Virus record (IMG/VR): IMGVR_UViG_3300036851_000798 | Span: 1-22,557 of that record | From: a virus | DNA: 22,557 nucleotides | Reading direction: 5' to 3' (one strand) | In this document: in pieces, positions 16,540-21,700 of the stretch | Position numbering within the stretch: the stretch's first letter is position 1 | How the letters are laid out: the number at the start of each line of letters is the position of its first letter | Notes under the pieces: generated by a model | Told to the model about the DNA's origin: nothing | The model's input: only the letters and a program-made list of their open reading frames with translations | Databases searched by the model: none | Translations under genes and position numbers: made by a program

Positions 16540-17105
16540 GCGGCCGACGGCTTCCGCGGCGCGAGGCCGTAGATCTCGGTGCGGATCGTCTCGATCGTCG
16601 CCTCATCGAGCCCCTTCTTCTTGAGCGTCCGCTCGGCCTTGCCGGCGACGCTGGCGACCTTGCGCTCGAGCTCCCGCTCGCGCAGCGCGAGCTTCTGCTC
16701 CTCGAGGCGCAGCTTCCGTTCGCCGAGATCGAGCCAGCCGAGCTCGTTGGGGTCGGGTGTGCGGTCCTCGGTCATGGCCGTGAGCCGCTGCGCCATCAGG
16801 AGCTGCCGGATCACCTGCTCGATCTCGGGGGTCTCCTTGCCCTTGAAGGCCCGCAGGAGCTCGTCGACCTTGTCGGAGGCCTCGAGCACCGGCCGCTCGG
16901 TCGCCGCCCACCACTCGCGGTAGCGGTTGAGCGAGGCCACGGGGATCCGCTCGCCGAAGTCCTTCCCGATCGCGGCGACGATGCCCGTCGTGGACTCGTT
17001 CTGACGAAAGCCCGCGAGCGCCCGCTGACGGGCGCCGTCGGAGAGACGGTAGAAGGCCCGGTAGTGCGGCCGGTGCTTCCAGGCGTCGCCTTTCCGGCGG
17101 CTCAT
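16536..17105 (-). CDS. terS: Terminase small subunit, DUF3486 (Mu gp27-like)
   Basis: This 189-residue protein begins MSRRKGDAWKHRPHYRAFYR, starting at the ATG at 17105 with ATGA overlaps at both ends. It matches the DUF3486 layout: an N-terminal DNA-binding helical domain (ARQRALAGFRQNESTTGIVA, then IPVASLNRYREWW) followed by a long coiled coil (LGERKLRLEEQKLALREREL) for oligomerisation. Such proteins recognise the packaging start and load the large subunit. Its position directly before terL, as in Mu (gp27 before gp28), supports the call. Length fits the family. Confidence 0.9.
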   Translation of the reverse strand: MSRRKGDAWKHRPHYRAFYRLSDGARQRALAGFRQNESTTGIVAAIGKDFGERIPVASLNRYREWWAATERPVLEASDKVDELLRAFKGKETPEIEQVIRQLLMAQRLTAMTEDRTPDPNELGWLDLGERKLRLEEQKLALRERELERKVASVAGKAERTLKKKGLDEATIETIRTEIYGLAPRKPSAA

Positions 17106-17449
17106 GCACTGGCCACGCTCGCGTCGTGACGCGCCCCCTCGAGCACGTCGCGGCCGAGGTCGGTGATGCGCCAGCGGAAGTACTCCTCGCGCCCGACCTT
17201 CGTCCGCTTGAAATGGACGTACCCGGCGTCACGCTCGCGCGACTTGCCACGCTCGTAGAGGTAGTAGAGCTCCTGGCGCAGGCGCTCCATCGGGAGCGGA
17301 AAGCCGCGGAGGGCGAGCTGGCTCTGGAGCAGCGCCTCGGCGACGTACGTCGAGACGTCGTCGCCGGGCGAGCGCATGCGGCTGCCGGCCGCCTCGAGGA
17401 CCTCGAGGAGGTGACGACGGATGAGGGGATTCTCAGCCGCGGCGTCCAT
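17102..17449 (-). CDS. Winged-helix-like protein (Mu gp26/VpaChn25_0724-like)
   Basis: This 115-residue protein begins MDAAAENPLIRRHLLEVLEA at the ATG at 17449 and overlaps the upstream gene by 17 bases. The pattern HLLEVLEAAGSRM, then LLQSQLALRGFPLPMERLRQ, ELYYLYERGKSRE and finally YFRWRITDLGRDVLEG is that of a small winged-helix domain seen in Mu-like phages just before the small terminase. Its exact role is not established; DNA binding during packaging or gene control is suggested by fold and place. The overlap with the neighbour and tight ATGA at its end point to translational coupling. Confidence 0.7.
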   Translation of the reverse strand: MDAAAENPLIRRHLLEVLEAAGSRMRSPGDDVSTYVAEALLQSQLALRGFPLPMERLRQELYYLYERGKSRERDAGYVHFKRTKVGREEYFRWRITDLGRDVLEGARHDASVASA

Positions 17450-17864
17450 CGGTCAGGCTCCTGCTGAGCGCGAGCACGTCGGCGTGCACCCCACGCAGCT
17501 CCTCCCGGGTTTCGACCGTCTCGCGACGGAGCGCCTCTTGCCCGATCAGGACCTCCTGGATGTCCTCGTGCTTGGCCATGCCCTCCTGGCTGCGCGCGAT
17601 GCTCGTCAAGGCGCTCGCCGTGCGCTCGGTCGCCCGCACGAAGGTCGACAGATGCGCGACCAGCACCAGGAAGATCAGCAGGCCCGGGCCCCACTGAATC
17701 AGCAGCAGCTTCAGATCGGCGCCGAGGCCGCCGAAGATCGCGGCGGCGAGGAAGGCGGCGAGGCCGCCCCAGGGCAGGAAGTCCTTCGCGAGTGCGCGCG
17801 CCTGCTCCACGCGGCTCGTGGCCGGCGTCTCGCGCTCAAGGTCCGCGACCGCCGAGGCGCTCAC
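17433..17864 (-). CDS. Two-TM holin-like membrane protein with coiled-coil tail
   Basis: I place the start at the GTG at 17864, forming a GTGA overlap with the upstream gene, rather than codons farther upstream. The product is about 143 residues. Two membrane segments are visible at about residues 31-48 (WGGLAAFLAAAIFGGLGA) and 58-76 (WGPGLLIFLVLVAHLSTFV), followed by a long coiled coil (RETVETREELRGVHADVLAL). It follows the endolysin group and precedes Mu gp26-like and terminase genes. In Mu-like phages this slot holds DUF2730 proteins (one membrane segment plus coiled coil) or holins. Holin or DUF2730-like spanin-type role are alternatives. Confidence 0.65.
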   Translation of the reverse strand: MSASAVADLERETPATSRVEQARALAKDFLPWGGLAAFLAAAIFGGLGADLKLLLIQWGPGLLIFLVLVAHLSTFVRATERTASALTSIARSQEGMAKHEDIQEVLIGQEALRRETVETREELRGVHADVLALSRSLTDGRRG

Positions 17865-18139
17865 CGGCGCGTCTCGCCGGCGCACCAGGCGAAGGCCTCG
17901 AGCGCGTCCGGCCGGTCGGGATGCGTGCGGAGCGCGAGCGTGATCGGGCAGTCGGGACCGCCGGCGCGGACGAGCGCGGCGGCGACCGCCTGGCGGAGCG
18001 TGGCCATGTCGTCCACGGCGTGCGCCGGCACGGCGAGCGTGATCCGCTCGATCGGCTCACGCACCGCCAGGTCCTGCGCCGAGGCGACGCCCCCCCCGGT
18101 GGCCGCGACGACGAGGGCGAGCACGAGGCGCCGCCTCAC
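17861..18139 (-). CDS. Small exported protein, unknown function
   Basis: This 92-residue protein starts at the GTG at 18139, forming GTGA with the previous stop. Residues 1-21 look like a signal peptide: MRRRLVLALVVAATGGGVAS, then A followed by QD. The mature part has two cysteines (GPDCPITL and AWCAGETRR). It contains an eight-G run within codons for the TGGGV segment. It lies among lysis-type genes. A periplasmic lysis helper is a possibility, but it shows no Rz-like coiled coil or lipobox, so the function is unknown. Confidence 0.65.
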   Translation of the reverse strand: MRRRLVLALVVAATGGGVASAQDLAVREPIERITLAVPAHAVDDMATLRQAVAAALVRAGGPDCPITLALRTHPDRPDALEAFAWCAGETRR

Positions 18140-18567
18140 GCGGCGCCCCCGGCGACGAGCGCGGCGACGGCGAGGATCCGCCGCCGCGAGGGACCGGACT
18201 CGTACGCGCCGTCGCCGTAGAAGGCGACGGCGTTGTAACGCTGGTCGACCCACACCGGATCGAGCCCGGTCGCGGCGAGCGCCTCGCGGTAGATCGCGTC
18301 CGCGAGGACCTTCTCGACCACGTGGCTCGCGTAGAGCCAGTCGTGCAGCACGCCGCACGCGGTGCGCTCCGGACCGGTGATCGGCCCCGCGGTAGGGCGA
18401 CTCTCGCGATCCGACACGAAGCCCGCCGGCACGACGAGCTCGCGGCCGAGGAGCGGGCTCGCGTAGCGGAGCTCCTCGAGGAGCGCGATCTTCTGCCGGT
18501 AGCCGTCCCACTCCTCGAGGAACCGCGCCCGGCAGGGCGTCAGGAACCGAGCGGCCGCGTCGCTCAT
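18136..18567 (-). CDS. DUF1353 family phage protein
   Basis: This 143-residue protein starts at the ATG at 18567, with ATGA overlap upstream and GTGA downstream. It carries the DUF1353 signature: LVVPAGFVSDRESRPTAG, then ACGVLHDWLYASHVVEKVLA, DAIYREALAATGLDPVW and a final aromatic helix. These proteins occur in phage and prophage lysis/tail regions; biochemical function is not established. The conserved HDWLY and D.IY.EA motifs are intact. Length is usual. Confidence 0.82.
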   Translation of the reverse strand: MSDAAARFLTPCRARFLEEWDGYRQKIALLEELRYASPLLGRELVVPAGFVSDRESRPTAGPITGPERTACGVLHDWLYASHVVEKVLADAIYREALAATGLDPVWVDQRYNAVAFYGDGAYESGPSRRRILAVAALVAGGAA

Positions 18568-18704
18568 CCGCCGAACGCCGCCAGCAGCGCGGGCAGCAGC
18601 TCCTGGACCTTCGCGGCCGCGGCCGGGCCGCCGTAGTACATCGCCGCGCCCGTGGCCGCGGTGAGCGCGGCCGTCTTCCAGTGCTTGCGCGCGAACTCTT
18701 TCAT
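18564..18704 (-). CDS. Tiny hydrophobic protein, 46 aa
   Basis: The ATG at 18704 overlaps the endolysin stop (ATGA) and the frame ends at TGA 18564, overlapping the next start (ATGA). The product begins MKEFARKHWKTAALTAATGA and continues through AMYYGGPAAA to a helical C-terminus (LLPALLAAFGG). It is short, basic at the N-terminus and Ala-rich. It may be membrane-associated; a small holin or antiholin is possible from position only. Tight coupling on both sides is strong support for it as a real gene. Confidence 0.65.
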   Translation of the reverse strand: MKEFARKHWKTAALTAATGAAMYYGGPAAAAKVQELLPALLAAFGG

Positions 18705-19237
18705 CGGGTCACCTCGGAGGCGCTCGCGATCGCCTGGAGCTCGATGTGGAACTCGGGGCTCGGCCAGTAGACGTACTCGCCGGCGGCATCACGGACCCAG
18801 AGGACCTTGGCGTTCCACGGGGTGCCGCGATCTTTCCGGTCGACGTGCACGATCGGGCACCACGCGGCGCCCGTGGCGCGGCCCGGCAGCGGATAGGGAT
18901 AGAGGCCGAGGGCGAAGAACGGGTAGCGGACCAGGTGGAGGAACTGCTCGAAGAGCGAGAGCCCGAGGAAGTAGCCGTCGACGGCGCGGGCGCGGCCGTC
19001 CTTCGCGTCCGGCAGGTGCGCCGAGTCGGTCGCCCCGTGCGCGTGGCCGTTGCGCGACGGCGAGCGGAAGCTCGAGGTCACGATGAACGGCACGCCCGCC
19101 TCCTCACGCGCCTCGTCGAGGAGGACCATCACGCGCTCGTCCATCAAGGTGCCGTGCGGATCCTGGAGTCCTGCGTCGTGCGTTGGGGCGAAGTGGCCGT
19201 GCTTGAGGGCGCTGGTCCAGCTCACGGTGGGCCGCAC
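18701..19237 (-). CDS. M15 family peptidase, putative endolysin
   Basis: This about 178-residue protein has the M15 zinc peptidase layout: VPFIVTSSFRSPSRN, SAHLPDAKDGRARAVD (Zn ligands H74 and D87) and WCPIVHVD (third ligand H131). Such enzymes cut peptide stems of peptidoglycan and act as phage endolysins. There is no signal peptide, so release would need a holin; two candidate membrane proteins follow. The start is uncertain: GTG at 19237 or 19225; both lack a good ribosome-binding site and keep the HGHF.PTHD segment. It is separated from the preceding HTH gene by about 50 bp, the only clear gap in the early part. Confidence 0.85.
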   Translation of the reverse strand: MRPTVSWTSALKHGHFAPTHDAGLQDPHGTLMDERVMVLLDEAREEAGVPFIVTSSFRSPSRNGHAHGATDSAHLPDAKDGRARAVDGYFLGLSLFEQFLHLVRYPFFALGLYPYPLPGRATGAAWCPIVHVDRKDRGTPWNAKVLWVRDAAGEYVYWPSPEFHIELQAIASASEVTR

Positions 19238-19287
19238 GCTACGACAGATTTCGGAGATGGGATGTCGCTGGTGGCGCTACTGGCAGA

Positions 19288-19521
19288 CTACTTTGGCGCG
19301 TCGGCGAACGGCAGCTTCAATTGCAGCGGCGCCCGGAGGCCCGGGTATTGCTCGTGGAACTCCTCAATCGGGATCCGCAGCAGCTTGCCGATGCGAGCGA
19401 GGCACGGCATCGAACCGTCTTCAATCCGGCGATAGACGCTCCGGACGCTGATGCCGAGCATGGCGGCGACCTCTTCAGGGCTGTACGTCTGGCGGAAGAA
19501 CCGCGTGGGGTCGAGGCTCAC
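19288..19521 (-). CDS. Excisionase-like MerR-type HTH protein
   Basis: This 77-residue protein starts at the GTG at 19521, which overlaps the upstream stop as GTGA. Residues 10-56 form the HTH_17/excisionase domain: TYSPEEVAAMLGISVRSVYR followed by RIEDGSMPCLARIGKLLRIP and IEEF. Such small DNA-binding proteins act in excision or as repressors/activators; here it is the last gene before the lysis block, so it could regulate late genes. The C-terminus (LQLKLPFADAPK) is an extra tail. Family is confident; role is inferred. Confidence 0.85.
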   Translation of the reverse strand: MSLDPTRFFRQTYSPEEVAAMLGISVRSVYRRIEDGSMPCLARIGKLLRIPIEEFHEQYPGLRAPLQLKLPFADAPK

Positions 19522-19904
19522 GCGGGGCGGGCGGCGGTCGGTCGGTCTCCCGCTCGGTGCGGCAGCCGAGCGTTGCACGTGGCACAGCGTTCGGGGATGG
19601 GCGCCTGCGGTCCGCGGCGGACCGCCTGGCGCAGCAGCGCGTCGTCGACCTCGGCGCCGACGAAGAAGAGCGGGCGGCCGACGCGCCGGGTCTGCGCGCG
19701 CTCCATCACCTTGAGCACCCCGATCGCCCACCGCGCCTCGCCGATCGTCAGCTGGGCGATCGCGCGCGTGCGGCCCGCGGTCGCGCACTCGACCAAGTCG
19801 AAGACCTGCTCGGCGCGGAGGCCCACGCGGCCAGCGGTCGCGAAGATCAGCCGCCGCTGCCCGGAGCGGATCCGCACGTCGTCGACGGGGTTGGCGAGCG
19901 TCAC
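19518..19904 (-). CDS. GemA/gp16-like helical domain protein
   Basis: This 128-residue protein starts at the GTG at 19904 (GTGA overlap). Residues about 10-70 show a pattern I associate with Mu gp16/GemA-like domains: SGQRRLIFATAGRVGL, then a helix and QLTIGEARWAIGVLKVM. The C-terminal half is different: it includes ERCATCNARLPHR, a C..C pair followed by His that could be part of a metal site, although only two cysteines are present. GemA modulates host gene expression in Mu; for this protein the function is inferred by resemblance. Confidence in a real gene is high, in the family moderate. Confidence 0.6.
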   Translation of the reverse strand: MTLANPVDDVRIRSGQRRLIFATAGRVGLRAEQVFDLVECATAGRTRAIAQLTIGEARWAIGVLKVMERAQTRRVGRPLFFVGAEVDDALLRQAVRRGPQAPIPERCATCNARLPHRAGDRPTAARPA

Positions 19905-20110
19905 GCGCTGATCCGGTCCCGCTCGGCGACGCCTTCCCACGCGAGGAGCCACGCCAGCGGCGTGTCGTGATCGCCGAGCGCGGCGGTGTGGTCCCCGAAC
20001 CGCTCGAGGGCGTCGTGGCGCAGCCGTCGGAAATACGGCCGGAAGTGCGATGGCCCGGGCTTGTCGAACGGGCGCACGAGCCGGCCGTTCAGGAGTCGCG
20101 GCCTCCTCAT
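19901..20110 (-). CDS. Small basic protein, 69 aa, unknown
   Basis: This 69-residue protein begins MRRPRLLNGRLVRPFDKPGP at the ATG at 20110 (ATGA overlap) and ends at 19901 (GTGA overlap). It is rich in Arg and aromatic residues (HFRPYFRRLRHDALERFG) and ends with a short helix (TPLAWLLAWEGVAERD). No family is recognised. Coupling on both sides makes it a convincing gene. It lies between two GemA-like proteins. Confidence 0.7.
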   Translation of the reverse strand: MRRPRLLNGRLVRPFDKPGPSHFRPYFRRLRHDALERFGDHTAALGDHDTPLAWLLAWEGVAERDRISA

Positions 20111-20589
20111 GCCGACTCTCCGGACGAGGGCCGCCAGCCGCCCTGGACGCGCGCCTCGAGGGCCTTCAGCGCCTCGATCGCCTTCTCGGCTTCGTGCGAG
20201 GTCCGCGGGAACGGGTACCCGCACGCGCGCAGCCGGACGCCCTCGAGGTAATTCGAGCTGAGCCCGGCGGCGAGGAGCGCGCGCGTGAGCTCGGCCAGGC
20301 GCTCCCGCTGGGCCGGCGTGATCAGCATCGCGACGTCGCCGGTCGCGACCGCCCCGCGGGCGCGCCCGCGCATCCGCGGCTGCGGTCGCGTGGGCGTCTG
20401 GCCGGCGAGCAGCTTCAGGGCGTCGATGATGAGATCGGCCTCGGGGTTGCTGAGGTCGCGGAAGCTCACCGCCCCCGGGAAGTACTGCTGGAGGAGGCGC
20501 TCCTTGTCGATCGGCTGCAGCTTGAGGACGCCGAAGGCGAGGGTGTTCAAGCAGCGGAGCCGCCCGGGGCTGAGCGCGACCTGCTTCAC
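20107..20589 (-). CDS. Tandem GemA/gp16-like helical domain protein
   Basis: I start it at the GTG at 20589 (GTGA with the HD gene stop), giving 160 residues. It seems to hold two related halves. The first is LSPGRLRCLNTLAFGVLKLQ through SFRDLSNPEADLIIDALKLL. The second is ITPAQRERLAELTRALLAAG through RTSHEAEKAIEALKALEA. Both end in a helix with EA..(L/A)I(D/E)ALK.L, the Mu gp16/GemA-type pattern. The linker between them is basic (RMRGRARG). This suggests an internal duplication. Possible role: early regulatory or DNA-associated protein as for GemA; not proven. Confidence 0.55.
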   Translation of the reverse strand: MKQVALSPGRLRCLNTLAFGVLKLQPIDKERLLQQYFPGAVSFRDLSNPEADLIIDALKLLAGQTPTRPQPRMRGRARGAVATGDVAMLITPAQRERLAELTRALLAAGLSSNYLEGVRLRACGYPFPRTSHEAEKAIEALKALEARVQGGWRPSSGESA

Positions 20590-21143
20590 CGGGCGAGCTC
20601 CTGGAAGCGGTCGAGGAAGGCGTGCTCGGCTTCGTCCGGGGTCCAGGGCTTGATCTGGCCGGCGATCGGCTCGACGTCGATCGCCCAGCGGCCGTGCGCC
20701 ATGTTCATGAGGTCCCGGGCTTCGGTGGCAAGGACCACCTCGTCGGCCCACTTCACGCCCGAGGGAATGACGTCCGGGATCCCGAAGCGTTCGGCGATCG
20801 CGCGATGCACGCGGCCCTCGACCAGGCGGTAGACCAGGAAGCTCGGCGCCCGCTTGATCGGGCGCGGCAGGTCGATGATGTACGCCTCCGCCGCGTCGTG
20901 CAGCAGCCCCACGAGCGCGTCGCCCGGCGCGCAGAGGTGGCTGACGAGCACGCTGTGCTGGGCCACGGAGTAGAAGCGCGTGCAGTGGCCGGCGAACCCG
21001 CAGAGCAACGAGAGCGCGTGGGCGATGTCCTCGATCACGACGTCCTCGGCGGCCGGATCGAGCGGCCAGAACTGCCGGCCGGTGAAGGTCGTCATCCAGT
21101 CCCCACGCCGGGCGGGGGCTTCGAGGAGACGGCGGGCCTTCAT
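20586..21143 (-). CDS. HD-domain phosphohydrolase
   Basis: This 185-residue protein carries metal-binding residues of the HD superfamily: QHS (H63), LHD (H82-D83), ID (D91) and WAD (D134). The N-terminal portion contains MTTFTGRQFWPLDP, then EDIAHALSLLCGFAGHCTRF, a typical opening for phage and bacterial YfbR-like 5'-nucleotidase/phosphohydrolase relatives. Such enzymes act on nucleoside monophosphates, so a nucleotide-pool role during replication is likely. Start at the ATG at 21143 (ATGA overlap) adds 16 residues before MTTF; the internal ATG at 21095 matches the usual family start and cannot be excluded. Confidence 0.85.
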   Translation of the reverse strand: MKARRLLEAPARRGDWMTTFTGRQFWPLDPAAEDVVIEDIAHALSLLCGFAGHCTRFYSVAQHSVLVSHLCAPGDALVGLLHDAAEAYIIDLPRPIKRAPSFLVYRLVEGRVHRAIAERFGIPDVIPSGVKWADEVVLATEARDLMNMAHGRWAIDVEPIAGQIKPWTPDEAEHAFLDRFQELAR

Positions 21144-21313
21144 CGCGGGGCCCCGAGCTCGCGCACCAGGCGCTCGAGCGCGGCCGTCTGCCGGCGCGAC
21201 TCCGCCAGGGCCTCACGCACGAGCTTCCATGCGGCGCGCTCCGCGGCGCTGGGGCGCCGGCGCCGCTCGATCGCGAGCGCGGCCCGGCGGGCCGCCGGAC
21301 GGCGCGACCCTAC
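21140..21313 (-). CDS. Short coiled-coil ORF lacking a standard start codon
   Basis: The frame from 21313 to the TGA at 21140 codes for 57 residues, ending in an amphipathic helix AAWKLVREALAESRRQTAAL then RLVRELGAPR. Codon use is strongly G/C-ending, unlike the non-coding frame it continues upstream, and the stop overlaps the HD gene start as ATGA; both indicate real coding. No ATG, GTG or TTG exists near its beginning. The only geometry like its neighbours is GTAG at 21313-21310, where GTA would overlap the previous TAG. A GTA start, -1 frameshift from the upstream gene, or an assembly error are alternatives. Confidence 0.45.
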   Translation of the reverse strand, partial: VGSRRPAARRAALAIERRRRPSAAERAAWKLVREALAESRRQTAALERLVRELGAPR

Positions 21314-21471
21314 GCGCTGCGCTCGGCGAGGGCGCGCAACCGCGCCTCGAGCTCGCGCGCCAGCGTGTCGCTCAGGCTGATGAACCTCGTCCCCTCGGGC
21401 CGGTCCACGGCGCCGCCGATCCGATGGGCGCGCGCTAGGACGTCGGCGATCTCCTCGAGCTCGTCCTTCAT
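21310..21471 (-). CDS. Small conserved-type phage protein, 53 aa
   Basis: The ATG at 21471 has GGGAGG eight bases upstream and the frame ends with TAG at 21310. The product reads MKDELEEIADVLARAHRIGG, then an EGTRFISLSDTLARELEARL segment. Third codon positions are almost all G or C, which marks this as the true frame here. The R-x-I-x-L/I-SDTLA motif recalls small early proteins in Mu-like and other phages with unknown function. No other domain is present. Confidence 0.65.
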   Translation of the reverse strand: MKDELEEIADVLARAHRIGGAVDRPEGTRFISLSDTLARELEARLRALAERSA

Positions 21472-21510
21472 CGACCGGCCTCCCGTCGCGCGCGATCGGT
21501 TCGCTGTTAG

Positions 21511-21700
21511 TCACGCCCCCCCCCAAGACATCGCGCGCGAGGTCGCCCACGCGCTTCGCCTGCTGCGCGTCGTCGGCCGTGCGCGCGATCGCGAGCGCGT
21601 CGTCGGCCTTCACGTCGTGGTCATCGACCAGGTGGGCCACGAGCTGACCGACGAGCTCGCGCTCGACCGTGCACCGCTCGCCGTACGTGCAGCGGATCAC
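21511..21700 (-). CDS. Small early protein, 3' end disturbed by nine-G run
   Basis: The GTG at 21700 overlaps the DUF6745 stop (GTGA). The product begins [20 protein letters not shown] and continues helical to DLARDVLGGG. Good codon bias is kept until a run of nine G (plus-strand C at 21516-21524). As written, the frame has no stop and runs through the next gene to 21140. If the run has eight G, TGA at 21511-21513 ends it after about 62 residues; with ten G, TAA at 21507-21509 ends it. I give the coordinates for the eight-G reading. Either read-through, slippage, or an indel in the sequence explains this. Function unknown; C4 and C10 are present. Confidence 0.5.
21516..21524. repeat. Nine-base C/G homopolymer
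   Basis: Nine C on the plus strand (nine G in the coding direction) lie within the small early gene that starts at 21700. Homopolymers of this length are prone to slippage and to assembly indels; both alternative frames meet a stop within a few codons. Confidence 0.8.

Noticed and set aside
14410-16572. Plus-strand frame of 720 codons opposite portal and terL
   Set aside because: Covers an intergenic region and two opposite genes with clear motifs; composition is that of an antisense artefact.
17861-18139. Rz1-like lipoprotein
   Set aside because: The signal sequence ends in A-S-A-Q without a lipobox cysteine, and no Pro-rich mature part is present.
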